From NCBI GenBank assembly GCA_018712435.1, contig DVGZ01000119.1, positions 1 to 32,019 on the forward strand: a DNA stretch of 32,019 nt, given 5' to 3'. Made by a program: the position numbers and the translations under genes. Shown here piece after piece: positions 7,784 to 16,191 of this stretch. Numbering within the stretch: the stretch's first letter is position 1; every line of letters begins with the position of its first letter. Below the pieces are notes generated by a model that saw only the letters and a program-made list of their open reading frames with translations, was not told the origin of the DNA and made no database searches. This stretch comes from Candidatus Caccousia avicola. Lineage in GTDB: Bacteria > Bacillota > Clostridia > Oscillospirales > Acutalibacteraceae.

Positions 7784-8401
7784 ATGGAGATTAAGAATCA
7801 ACTGGCGCAATGCCCCAACGGCCACTACTACAATTCGGCGCTTCACACGAGCTGCCCGTTCTGCGAGCAGGGCGGAATCCCGCCCACGGAGCCCTTCCCC
7901 GGCACGCCCGGCCCCGCCGCTTCCGTGGAGCCGTATCCCTCCGCGGAGGGCGGCGTGAGCTTTTCCCGGACGGAGCCCATTGCCGTCGACCGCGCCGCGC
8001 CCGTGAACGCGCACTTTGAGCCCACCATGATCGGCGGCGATCTGGGCGTGGCGGGAGGAGGCGACCCGGTGGTGGGCTGGCTGGTGTGCGTGGAAGGCCC
8101 CATGCGGGGAAACGATTATCACCTGCATGCGGGCTATAACTACATCGGCCGCGAGATCGGCGATGTGCGCATCTCCGGGGACCAGCAGATTTCCCGGCAG
8201 AACCACGCGATGATCGCCTTTGACGACACGGACGGCGTGTACTATGTCGGCCCCTCCGCCGGGCGCAACCTGCTGAAGGTCAACGGGAAAACGGTGCTCA
8301 ACGCGGTGGAGCTGCACAGCTACGACGTGATTTCCATCGGGACCACCAAGCTGATGTTTGTGCCGCTGTGCGGCGAGCATTTCAGCTGGAAAAAGGAGTA
8401 A
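7784..8401 (+). CDS. Zinc-ribbon-like FHA-domain protein
   Basis: A 205-residue soluble protein. The N-terminus has Cys10, His14, Cys24 and Cys27 (CPNGHYYNSALHTSCPFC), spaced like a small zinc ribbon. A low-complexity linker follows, then an FHA domain (about residues 105-200) with YIGREIGDV, ISRQNHAMI and a conserved asparagine in GRNLLKVNG. The role inferred is a phosphothreonine-binding adaptor; zinc binding is inferred from residue spacing only. GGAGGAAAG lies just before ATG 7784; the longer frame from 7754 is not used. It is 36 nt downstream of the first FHA gene and 3 nt before the phosphatase gene. Confidence 0.84.
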   Translation: MEIKNQLAQCPNGHYYNSALHTSCPFCEQGGIPPTEPFPGTPGPAASVEPYPSAEGGVSFSRTEPIAVDRAAPVNAHFEPTMIGGDLGVAGGGDPVVGWLVCVEGPMRGNDYHLHAGYNYIGREIGDVRISGDQQISRQNHAMIAFDDTDGVYYVGPSAGRNLLKVNGKTVLNAVELHSYDVISIGTTKLMFVPLCGEHFSWKKE

Positions 8402-8404
8402 GCG

Positions 8405-9379
8405 ATGAACGGAGAAATTTCGCCCGCCCTGTTTTGGGGACTGGCCGGACTTGTGCTCGTCCTGATCGCCGCCGCGGCGTCCGGGATCACCGCGCTGGTG
8501 ATCCGCCGGAAATCCAAATCCGCGCCGAAGCCCGCGCCGGAAGCCGGAGAACCCCTCTCCGTTCAGGTGGGGAAGCTGCACGCCCAGGGCGCGCGGGAGG
8601 GGCAGCAGGACTGCTTCTCGGTTTCCCCGGAGGATCTCTGGGAAACTCACGGCCTTTTGGCGGTGGTGGCCGACGGCATGGGAGGGCTGGAAAACGGGGA
8701 TCAGGTCAGCCAGACGGCGGTCAGCGCCGTGATCAATTCCTTTTTCTCCCTTCCCACGGAGATGGAGCCCCAGCGGCAGCTGCTCACCCTTCTCCAGAGT
8801 GCCAACGGCGCCGTCAATTATCTGCTGGGGCCTGAGCGTGTGGGCCAGTGCGGCTCCACCCTAGTGGCGGGGCTTCTGAAAAAGGACGGATTTTCCTTTC
8901 TCTCGGTGGGAGACAGCCGGGTCTGCCTGTTTCGCGACGGCGTTCTCGTCCAGCTCAACCGGGAGCATATCTACCGCCGCGAGCTGGAGCTGCGGGCGGT
9001 CAACGGGGAGGGCACGCTGGAGGAAGCGGCTTCCCATCCGAGAGCGTCGGGCCTGACCAGTTATCTTGGAATGGGGCAGATCCGGGGCGTGGATTTGCCC
9101 GACCAGCCCGTCCGGATACAGCCCGGCGATCGGTTTCTGCTGATGAGCGACGGCGTATACAACGCCCTGACCAGCGAGGAGCTGTGCGGGGCCCTGTCGC
9201 TGGACGCGCAGGAAGCTGCCGACGCGATCGGCGAAATGGTGGAAAGCCGCGCCTGGCCCGGTCAGGACAATTACACCGCGGTCATCATCCAGTACGGATC
9301 ATCGAAAACAGACAAGGTGGGAGAAAAACATGATTCAGCTCGCGGTTTATTCCGATGCAGGAGGAAGAGAGGAAAATGA
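8405..9379 (+). CDS. Membrane-anchored PP2C-type protein phosphatase
   Basis: A 324-residue protein with one N-terminal transmembrane helix (about residues 9-35) and a cytoplasmic PPM/PP2C phosphatase domain that removes phosphate from Ser/Thr. Family motifs are in order: GQQDCFSV (metal motif I, unusual because the common NED is QQD), VVADGMGGLENG, GSTLVAGLL, LSVGDSRVCLF, LLMSDGVYNAL and GQDNYTAVIIQ. The domain is complete at NYTAVII, and about 27 further residues form an uncommon basic tail that overlaps the next gene by 50 bp. RBS AAAGGAG precedes the ATG. It would oppose the two kinases of the same locus. Confidence 0.92.
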   Translation: MNGEISPALFWGLAGLVLVLIAAAASGITALVIRRKSKSAPKPAPEAGEPLSVQVGKLHAQGAREGQQDCFSVSPEDLWETHGLLAVVADGMGGLENGDQVSQTAVSAVINSFFSLPTEMEPQRQLLTLLQSANGAVNYLLGPERVGQCGSTLVAGLLKKDGFSFLSVGDSRVCLFRDGVLVQLNREHIYRRELELRAVNGEGTLEEAASHPRASGLTSYLGMGQIRGVDLPDQPVRIQPGDRFLLMSDGVYNALTSEELCGALSLDAQEAADAIGEMVESRAWPGQDNYTAVIIQYGSSKTDKVGEKHDSARGLFRCRRKRGK

Positions 9380-10043
9380 GGATTCCGTGCGTTTCCTGCG
9401 CCAGGCAGAGGACGGCCTGCTTCTTGTGCTGGCCGACGGTCTCGGCGGTCACGGAGGCGGTAAAACGGCCTCGGCGGCGGCGGTGGAAGCCGTTTGCTCC
9501 GATTGGGAGGGGGAAGCCGATCCCGGCGATCTGGCCAATCGGATCGCGCGCGCCCATCAGACCATCCGGGAAAAGCAGACTCCCGATTGCATGATGAAAA
9601 GCACCGTGGTGCTGCTTGCTCTGCGGGGACAGCAGTCAGCCTGGGCGCATGTGGGAGATTCCCGGCTGTACCATTTCCATCAGGGAAAGCTGGAATTTCA
9701 GACCCGCGACCACAGCGCTTCCCAGGTGGCCGTCCTGCTGGGCGAGATCACCCCGGATCAGATCCGTTTTCATGAGGACCGGGGCCGGATTCTCCGGGCG
9801 CTGGGCCAGGAGGGGGATCTTCGCCCGGAAACCGGGGAGCAGACGCTGCCGCCGGGCCGCCACGCTTTCCTGCTGTGCTCCGACGGCTTTTGGGAATACG
9901 TTCTGGAACAGGAGATGGAAGAGGATCTCCGGGCAGCGGCGGATCCGCAGGGGTGGCTGGACGCGATGCGCGGCCGCTTGTCCCGGCGGACGCCCCCGGA
10001 CAACGACAACAACACCGCCGCGGCGGTTTGGCTGGATCTTTGA
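9330..10043 (+). CDS. Soluble PP2C-type protein phosphatase
   Basis: A 237-residue minimal PP2C phosphatase with no membrane segment. All metal and phosphate motifs are present: GREENEDSV (canonical ENED), VLADGLGGHGGG, KSTVVLL, AHVGDSRLYHF, LLCSDGFWEYV and DNDNNTAAAV. The length fits the compact bacterial type (about 240 residues, Stp1/PrpC-like). The start at 9330 follows GGTGGGAG and lies inside the end of the preceding phosphatase gene (50 bp, different frame). Two divergent phosphatases side by side suggest a membrane and a cytosolic pool of targets, which is inference. Confidence 0.93.
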   Translation: MIQLAVYSDAGGREENEDSVRFLRQAEDGLLLVLADGLGGHGGGKTASAAAVEAVCSDWEGEADPGDLANRIARAHQTIREKQTPDCMMKSTVVLLALRGQQSAWAHVGDSRLYHFHQGKLEFQTRDHSASQVAVLLGEITPDQIRFHEDRGRILRALGQEGDLRPETGEQTLPPGRHAFLLCSDGFWEYVLEQEMEEDLRAAADPQGWLDAMRGRLSRRTPPDNDNNTAAAVWLDL

Positions 10044-10062
10044 GGGAAAGGGAGAGATTGTG

Positions 10063-11505
10063 ATGAAAAAAAGAATGCTTTGCCTGCTGGTATCGCTGTG
10101 TCTGGTGCTGTTCCAGACAGCGCCCGCGTTTGCGGCAAACTCCAACGCGGTGTCCGAAGCCTCCAACGGCGTGGTGCAGGTATACGCGGAAACCGTCCGG
10201 TCCGACGGCACGGTGGCAATGGGCGTGGGAACGGCCTTCGGCGTGGGCACGGTGGGAGAACCGACCAACATCTTTGTGACCAACCGCCATGTCGTCACGG
10301 CGGAGAATGCCGACGGCAGTCTGACACAGTCCCAGACTGTCTATCTGATGCTGGGAGCGAACGCGCTGAGCGTGACGCTGCGGGCGGTGGAGATTGACGG
10401 CGAGCTGGTCATGTCCGAGGAATACCTGCCCCCTCTGTACACCGCCAACACGAGTCAGATGGTGGCTTGCGAGGTCCTCTATGTCTCGGACGAATACGAT
10501 CTGGCCGTTCTCAAAACCAGGGAACCCGTGGAGGACCGGGTGGCTTTGGAGCTGGCCGGCAAGGCCGAACAGGCGTCCACGGGCCAGCAGGTTTATGCCG
10601 TGGGCTATCCGGCCGTCAGCGACGAAACCGCGACCGCCACCGGCTGGGTGTTCTCCGGAAATTACCTGGAAGATATGCCGATTTATACCTACACCTATAC
10701 CTATAACTCTCAGGTTAGCGACGTGACCGTGACGACGGGCGCGATCTCCCGGTTTACCACCATGACGGGAGAGGGAGACGTCCGCGTCATCCAGCATGAC
10801 GCCACCGTCCACGGCGGCAACTCGGGTGGTCCCCTGATCAACGAAAACGGCGTGGTGGTCGGCATCAATACTTATTCCGGCAGCGAGGCCAGCCTCAACT
10901 ATGCCATTTATGTGGATTACGCGCGGGAAGTCCTGGACGAGCTGGAAATCCCCTACAACAGCGCGCAGACCAATCCGTTCCTGATCCCGGCGATTGCGGG
11001 CGGCGTTGTGGTTTTGGCCGTGATTGTGGTGATCGTGGTGCTGGTGGTGCTCCGGGGACGCGGGAAGCGGGCTCCCGAGCCGATCCAGGCTGCCGATCCC
11101 GTTCCCGTGCCGGAGACTCCCGTGCCCCAGCCGACCCAGCCGGTCGCGTCCCCGGCGGTGCAGCCCACCGCTCAGGCGGACAACGGCCTGCGGCTTCAGG
11201 GCGTGTCCGGAAGCTTCGCGGGCAGGCGGTTCCCGCTCAGCGGAACGCTTCGCATCGGCCGGGATCCCCAGCTCAACCAGCTGGTCTATCCCCCGCAGGT
11301 CAAGGGAATCAGCCGCACGCATTGTGAGCTGAGCGTGGTCAACGGGCAGGTATACCTCAAGGATCTCGGCTCCTCCTATGGAACCTTCCTGGCGGGAGGG
11401 CAGCGGCTGGCCGCCAGCCAGGCCGTTCTCCTCAAACCCGGCGATTCGTTCAGCCTGGCCTCCGAGCAGGAAACCTTCGTTGTGATCCAAAAGGGAGGGG
11501 TGTGA
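10063..11505 (+). CDS. Secreted-side trypsin-like protease fused to cytoplasmic FHA domain
   Basis: A 480-residue protein in four parts: signal-peptide-like N-terminus (MKKRMLCLLVSLCLVLFQTA, cut probably after AFA); an extracytoplasmic serine protease of the trypsin/HtrA fold with His76 (VTNRHVV), Asp146 (EYDLAVLK) and Ser254 (HGGNSGGPL); one strong transmembrane helix (about 305-331); and a proline-rich linker with a C-terminal FHA domain (about 375-475: RIGRDPQ, GISRTHCEL, SSYGTF). The catalytic triad is complete. It could link proteolysis outside the membrane to phosphothreonine recognition inside, in either direction. No PDZ domain is present, unlike HtrA/DegP. Start ATG 10063 follows AAAGGGAGAG; the open frame extends further upstream but only within the phosphatase gene. 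Confidence 0.92.
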   Translation: MKKRMLCLLVSLCLVLFQTAPAFAANSNAVSEASNGVVQVYAETVRSDGTVAMGVGTAFGVGTVGEPTNIFVTNRHVVTAENADGSLTQSQTVYLMLGANALSVTLRAVEIDGELVMSEEYLPPLYTANTSQMVACEVLYVSDEYDLAVLKTREPVEDRVALELAGKAEQASTGQQVYAVGYPAVSDETATATGWVFSGNYLEDMPIYTYTYTYNSQVSDVTVTTGAISRFTTMTGEGDVRVIQHDATVHGGNSGGPLINENGVVVGINTYSGSEASLNYAIYVDYAREVLDELEIPYNSAQTNPFLIPAIAGGVVVLAVIVVIVVLVVLRGRGKRAPEPIQAADPVPVPETPVPQPTQPVASPAVQPTAQADNGLRLQGVSGSFAGRRFPLSGTLRIGRDPQLNQLVYPPQVKGISRTHCELSVVNGQVYLKDLGSSYGTFLAGGQRLAASQAVLLKPGDSFSLASEQETFVVIQKGGV

Positions 11506-11506
11506 C

Positions 11507-12556
11507 ATGGATCCGTATTCCAACCAGGGACAGTCCCCGGCTTTTGAGGAGCCGGATTTGCAGCTTCCCTCCGGTACCCTTCTGAGCGGCACGCTCCACA
11601 CCTACCGGCTGGATCGGGTTCTGGGACAGGGCGGCTTCGGCATCACCTACGCGGCCCTGAGCCAGGGACAAAATCAGACGGTGGCGGTCAAGGAATACTT
11701 TCCCGTCCGCTGCTCCCTGCGCAATCCCGACCGAAGCGTGAGTCCCAAGCCGGGCCGGGAGGAGGAATACCAGTCCGGTCTGAACAGCTTCACCCAGGAA
11801 GCCCGGATGCTGGCTGCGCTGGAAAACTTCCCTTCCGTCGTCCGCGTGCTGGACAGCTTTCAGGCGGGCGGCACCGCCTATCTGGTCATGGAATACCTCG
11901 ACGGAATTCCGCTGCACCAGAAAGCGGCCCAGCTGGGAGGGCGTATCCCGCCGGAGGAGCTGCTGCCCAAGCTGCCCGCCCTGCTGCGGGATCTGGAAGC
12001 GATCCACCGTTTGGGCGTTCTGCACCGGGATATTACCCCGGACAACATCATGTGGATGCCGGACGGCACGCTCAAACTGCTCGATTTCGGTTCCGCCCGG
12101 ACCATGGGCGGCAACAAATCCATGACCGTCATGCTCAAATTGGGGTTTGCTCCCGTGGAGCAATACCTGACCCACGGCCAGGGGCCCTACACCGACGTGT
12201 ACGCCATGTGTGCCACTCTCTATTATCTGCTGACCGGCGTGCGGCCGGTGGACGCGGTTGACCGGCTGGAGGAGGACCGGCTGCGTTCTCCCATCGAGCT
12301 CGGCGCGGCCCTGACGCCGGAGGAAAACGCGGCCCTTCTGCACGGTATGGAGATTCAGCCCAAACGGCGCACCCAGACGGCGGAGGCGCTGGCGGCGGAG
12401 CTGTTTCCCGCCGCACCGGTGCCCATGCCCGCGCCCGCTTCTGCTCCTGCTCCCGTTCAGACAAGCAAAGTCCCTGCCGCGCCGCCCGCCGCTCCCTCTT
12501 TGTTCCGCCGTCTGTCCGCGTGGCTGAAAGGATTGTGGAAGGACGGACAGCCATGA
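11507..12556 (+). CDS. Soluble eukaryotic-like Ser/Thr protein kinase
   Basis: A 349-residue kinase. Landmarks: glycine loop LGQGGFGITY (about residue 38), catalytic lysine in VAVKEYFP (about 62), HRDITPDN with Asp175, LLDFGSAR (metal DFG), and GFAPVEQY in the place of the APE motif. The usual HRDxKxxN lysine is Thr177. The KEYFP signature marks a bacterial kinase subfamily. The C-terminal 60 residues are Ala/Pro-rich and end in a short basic amphipathic stretch (LFRRLSAWLKGLWK) that could touch the membrane; no true transmembrane helix is seen. The ATG comes 1 nt after the stop of the protease-FHA gene, with AAGGGAGG before it, so the two are tightly co-translated. Confidence 0.93.
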   Translation: MDPYSNQGQSPAFEEPDLQLPSGTLLSGTLHTYRLDRVLGQGGFGITYAALSQGQNQTVAVKEYFPVRCSLRNPDRSVSPKPGREEEYQSGLNSFTQEARMLAALENFPSVVRVLDSFQAGGTAYLVMEYLDGIPLHQKAAQLGGRIPPEELLPKLPALLRDLEAIHRLGVLHRDITPDNIMWMPDGTLKLLDFGSARTMGGNKSMTVMLKLGFAPVEQYLTHGQGPYTDVYAMCATLYYLLTGVRPVDAVDRLEEDRLRSPIELGAALTPEENAALLHGMEIQPKRRTQTAEALAAELFPAAPVPMPAPASAPAPVQTSKVPAAPPAAPSLFRRLSAWLKGLWKDGQP

Positions 12557-12594
12557 AATGGAAAAAATTTGCTTTTTCACTTTGCAGCGGAATG

Positions 12595-12624
12595 CTGACA
12601 AAAGCACACGTTTTACAGTATACT
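12595..12624 (+). promoter_or_regulatory. Internal promoter before the large kinase gene
   Basis: CTGACA (12595-12600), 18-nt spacer and TATACT (12619-12624), about 46 nt before the GTG start. The second kinase may therefore be made independently of the upstream six genes. Confidence 0.7.
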
Positions 12625-12670
12625 GAAAGAAAAGGATGTTTGTCCGCCGGACGAAAGGAGGCGATCCCCT

Positions 12671-15600
12671 GTGACCCATGAATCCCATGATCTGCACGAT
12701 CGCCCGCCCCGGCGGGATCAGGAGGAATTCTGTCCCTACTGCATGAGCCGGGTGGCGGCGGGGCAAAGCTGTCCGGTCTGCGGACTGACGCAGGGCGCTT
12801 ACACGCCCGCTCCCCATCATCTCCCGCTCGGCACCGTTCTGGCGGGACGCTATCTGGTGGGGCGCGCCCTGGGAGAAGGGGGCTTCGGCATCACCTATAT
12901 CGGCTGTGACCTCCGCTTGGAAATGAAGGTGGCCATCAAGGAATATTTTCCCGTGGATCGGGTATCCCGGTACGCGGAAACCTCGCTGGCGGTGGTCAGC
13001 CGGGTGGGAACCGCGTCCCAGGACTACGATCAGGGGCTTAAACGGTTCCTGTACGAAGCCAGAACCATGGCGCGCATGGAAAAGCAGCCGCAGATTGTGA
13101 TGGTCCGCGACTACTTCGAGGCCAACCACACCGCGTACATTGTGATGGAGTATGTGGAGGGGACCAATTTCATGCAGCTGACCGCCCAGCGGGGCGGCCG
13201 GATCGCGGCGAGTGAATTGCTCCCCCTGATGAAACCTCTGTTTTCAGCCCTCAGCGCCGTCCACGCCGCCGGTCTGATCCATCGCGATATCAGCCCGGAC
13301 AATCTGATGCTGGAACGGGGCTCCGTGCGGCTTCTGGATTTCGGCTGTGCGCGGGAATCCGCCCGGGGCACCGAAACCATGACCATCGCCCTGAAACAAG
13401 GCTACGCGCCCATCGAGCAGTACCAGCGCAAGGGCCAGGGGCCCTGGACGGACGTATACGCGCTCTCCGCGACGATGTATTACTGCCTGACCGGCAAGGT
13501 GCCGCCCCAGTCTCTGGACCGGATTCTGGAGGATGAGCTGATCCCGCCCCGGGATCTCGGCGTGGACCTGACGGAGGAGCAGCAGGCCGCGCTGCTCCGG
13601 GGCATGGAGATTCAGCCGCGCCGCCGGTATCAGACGGTGGAGGAGCTTCACGCCGGGCTGTACGGTTCCGTTCCAGGCGCGAAAGCAATCTCCCCCGCAC
13701 CATCTTCCTCCCTCCCGGAGCAGACAGCGGAGTCTCCTGAGGAGCCAAAGGAGGAACCGGTTCCCGTTCCCGACGGTCCCTCCACAGCCGAACCTGTTCT
13801 GGAACCGCCCGCGACGGCGCTTGCCCGCTTCCGGTCGTGGATCCGGGACCACCGGCGCATCAGCATCGCGATCGGCAGCGGCGCGGCGGCGCTCGTCCTG
13901 CTTCTGACCGCCGCGCTGTCCGGCGTGCTGTTCCCCGCTCCCCCCGAGGAAGATCTCGTTTCCTCCGCCGGGAATTCCCCCGTTTCGGGGACGGAGAATG
14001 TCTCTTTGGAAAACGCGCCGGAGCCGGATCGCGACGCTCTCTTTGCCGAAGCCGTCACCGTGTCCACTCTGGAGGACTTCCGCAGCGCTCTGACCGACGG
14101 CGCGGTTCCGGCGATTCTCTGCGAAGGGCAGCTGGCCCTCCAGGAGATCCAGGATCCCTCGGAGCAAATGGAAATCACCAAGCCCGTTCTGGTTTCCGAG
14201 GGCTGCGAGCTGATAAGCAAAGGCGCGCTTGTTCTCCGGGAGAACGGCGTGCTGTGGATGGAGGGATCGCTTGCGGGACAGGGCTGTCTGTATACCGACG
14301 GCGGCATGTTCGTCGCGGACAAAGGCAGCGAAATTCACTACACGCTCTGCCTGGAACAGCAGACCGATCTGGTGGATTACGGCGCGGAGTTTTTTAACGA
14401 GGTGCACGTTCTCACCGCCCCCGATCGGTATGCCGAAGCGGTGACGGTCACCAACGGACAGGAATTCCGCGAGGCCGCTTCGCGTTCGTACACCAAGGCC
14501 ATCCGTGTGGATGGGAACGTGGAGCTGCTCTCCGATTTCAGCGTTTCCGTGCCGGTGCTCATCACGGAAAACGGCAGCATCACGGTGGAGGCTGGAAACC
14601 ATGCAAGCCTGAGCACGACGAATTCACTGCTCAACTATGGAACCGTCAGCGCGGGACTGCATCTGGCGGGCGACGGCGCACAGCTGGCCAACTATGGCCG
14701 GATCGAGCCTGCCGGCGGGGAGCTGTGGCTGGGCGATCTGCCGGATACGGGAACCAAAGCGGCCGTCAATCTCGGCACCATCTTCATTGACCGCTACAGC
14801 GTGATTTTCTGCGATTTTCTCAACATCGGCACGATCACCGTCGAAGGCGAGTTCAGCTGTCTCGGGCTCGACCAGGCCAATTGGTACAATTACGGCCGAA
14901 TCGAGATTGCGGAAGGCCATGTGAACGCGGGCAGCCGGCGGTTCTACAACAACGGGGTCCTGCTTGTCGGCGGAGACATGGAGCTGGCGGGATTTCTCAA
15001 AAACAACGGCAATCTGACCGTCACCTCCACGGGCCGGCTGCAAAACAGAGGGCTGATGGACTGCTACGATTATGACCATTTCCTGACGATCGAGGAGGGC
15101 GGAAGCCTGGATACCGAGGGGGGCGTGCTGGTCACCCGCACCTACTCCAAACCTTCCGGGGAGATTACGGGGGATTTCCTGCAAGTCGATTTCTCTGCCA
15201 TTGACGGCCTGGAATCCGTGAAGGCCACCGCGGCCAGCGCGCAGGAGCTTCTGGACGCGCTGGCGGATCCCGGCGTGGAAGCGGTGCTCCTCGAGGGGGA
15301 TATCACACTGTCGGAGGATCTGCGCCTTTCCAAGGCTGTCTATGTGCAGAATGGCTCCTCCCTTACGCTGGACAACGGCGCAACACTCACCGTATCGGAC
15401 GCCATCTTCTGCGTCAACGGCGCTCTGACCTGCGACAGCCTGACGCTCGAAAACGGCGCGATGATGGAGCTGATCGGGCAATGGGTTTGCGGAGAGGGAA
15501 CCGGCTCCGCCCGGATCACCGGAAACTCGTGGCTCTATACACGCAGCAGCCGTCTGGATTTCACCTCCCTCTCTCTGGAGGAAGGCTCCACGGCGATCTA

Positions 15601-16126
15601 CGATCCGGGCGAAGGGCAGGAGCTGTCCTCCGTCCTGCTGTCCGGCGGCAGTACGCTGGTGTATGCCAGCCCGGAAGCTTCCGCCGCCCAGTTCTCTCTG
15701 ACGATGGACGAAAACAGCCGGATGCTCCAGCTCTGTGACTTCACCGTGCAAGCGGGAACGTTCCAGCTGAACAGCGGCTCCTACTGGCAATTCGGCAATC
15801 TGTCCCTGGGACAGGTTCAGATGACAGTGGGGGAAGAGAGCGATTTGATTTCCTTCGACGCTCTTTTCACGCTGGGGCCGGAGGCTGTTCTGGACAACCG
15901 CGGAGCCGTCCGCTCCGACCAGTTTCACGAGCTTTCCACCGCCTGGATCCAGGGGACGCTGCGCAACAGCGGTATGCTGCTGCTGAGCGGAGCCGTTTTG
16001 GAGGGTACTCTGGATAATCAGGGAACCATTTACTCGTGCTACGACTACTATCCTATCACCCTGTCCGGCAGCGGCAAAGTAACAGGAAATACCACGGTCC
16101 TGCTTCCGGAACAGTGGTCTACCTGA
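12671..16126 (+). CDS. Receptor-like Ser/Thr kinase with zinc ribbon and repeat ectodomain
   Basis: A 1151-residue protein. Residues 21-37 form a CxxC...CxxC zinc ribbon (CPYC, CPVC). Residues about 60-325 are a kinase domain: GEGGFGITY, VAIKEYFPVDR, HRDISPDN with Asp206 (usual lysine is Ser208), LLDFGCAR, GYAPIEQY. A Pro/Glu-rich linker leads to one transmembrane helix (about 398-420). The last 730 residues are predicted to lie outside the cell and are rich in short Gly/Asn turns and beta strands (GSLTLDNG-like units, LNYGTV, FLNIGTI, RFYNNG), suggesting a right-handed beta-helix. Three module starts resemble each other: VSTLEDFRSAL, VTNGQEFREAA and AASAQELLDAL. GTG start, AAGGAGG 9 nt before. 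It is probably a sensor of an extracellular ligand, which is inference; no PASTA repeats are present. Confidence 0.9.
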   Translation: MTHESHDLHDRPPRRDQEEFCPYCMSRVAAGQSCPVCGLTQGAYTPAPHHLPLGTVLAGRYLVGRALGEGGFGITYIGCDLRLEMKVAIKEYFPVDRVSRYAETSLAVVSRVGTASQDYDQGLKRFLYEARTMARMEKQPQIVMVRDYFEANHTAYIVMEYVEGTNFMQLTAQRGGRIAASELLPLMKPLFSALSAVHAAGLIHRDISPDNLMLERGSVRLLDFGCARESARGTETMTIALKQGYAPIEQYQRKGQGPWTDVYALSATMYYCLTGKVPPQSLDRILEDELIPPRDLGVDLTEEQQAALLRGMEIQPRRRYQTVEELHAGLYGSVPGAKAISPAPSSSLPEQTAESPEEPKEEPVPVPDGPSTAEPVLEPPATALARFRSWIRDHRRISIAIGSGAAALVLLLTAALSGVLFPAPPEEDLVSSAGNSPVSGTENVSLENAPEPDRDALFAEAVTVSTLEDFRSALTDGAVPAILCEGQLALQEIQDPSEQMEITKPVLVSEGCELISKGALVLRENGVLWMEGSLAGQGCLYTDGGMFVADKGSEIHYTLCLEQQTDLVDYGAEFFNEVHVLTAPDRYAEAVTVTNGQEFREAASRSYTKAIRVDGNVELLSDFSVSVPVLITENGSITVEAGNHASLSTTNSLLNYGTVSAGLHLAGDGAQLANYGRIEPAGGELWLGDLPDTGTKAAVNLGTIFIDRYSVIFCDFLNIGTITVEGEFSCLGLDQANWYNYGRIEIAEGHVNAGSRRFYNNGVLLVGGDMELAGFLKNNGNLTVTSTGRLQNRGLMDCYDYDHFLTIEEGGSLDTEGGVLVTRTYSKPSGEITGDFLQVDFSAIDGLESVKATAASAQELLDALADPGVEAVLLEGDITLSEDLRLSKAVYVQNGSSLTLDNGATLTVSDAIFCVNGALTCDSLTLENGAMMELIGQWVCGEGTGSARITGNSWLYTRSSRLDFTSLSLEEGSTAIYDPGEGQELSSVLLSGGSTLVYASPEASAAQFSLTMDENSRMLQLCDFTVQAGTFQLNSGSYWQFGNLSLGQVQMTVGEESDLISFDALFTLGPEAVLDNRGAVRSDQFHELSTAWIQGTLRNSGMLLLSGAVLEGTLDNQGTIYSCYDYYPITLSGSGKVTGNTTVLLPEQWST

Positions 16127-16133
16127 CAAAAAG

Positions 16134-16185
16134 AACCGGCGTCCCCTGGAGCGGAAAACCGCTCGAAGGGACGCCGGTTTTTTCT
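16134..16185 (+). terminator. Bidirectional terminator between kinase and HTH gene
   Basis: Stem AACCGGCGTCCC (16134-16145) pairs with GGGACGCCGGTT (16168-16179), with an inner GAGCGG/CCGCTC stem, then a T-run. A-rich sequence on the other side allows it to serve the convergent gene too. Confidence 0.92.
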
Positions 16186-16191
16186 TCTGTG

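Noticed and set aside
9285-9400. Frameshift that would fuse the two PP2C genes
   Set aside because: Each frame contains a full set of phosphatase motifs and the second has its own ribosome site, so these are two genes.
9748-11601. 617-codon minus-strand frame opposite the phosphatase, protease-FHA and kinase genes
   Set aside because: The plus strand carries complete catalytic motifs in three genes over the same DNA. The minus frame is low-complexity and has no recognisable domain; it is a by-product of GC-rich third positions.
11450-14602. Long minus-strand frames (559 and 452 codons) opposite the two kinase genes
   Set aside because: Gly/Arg/His-rich translations without domain features; the opposite strand has full kinase motifs.
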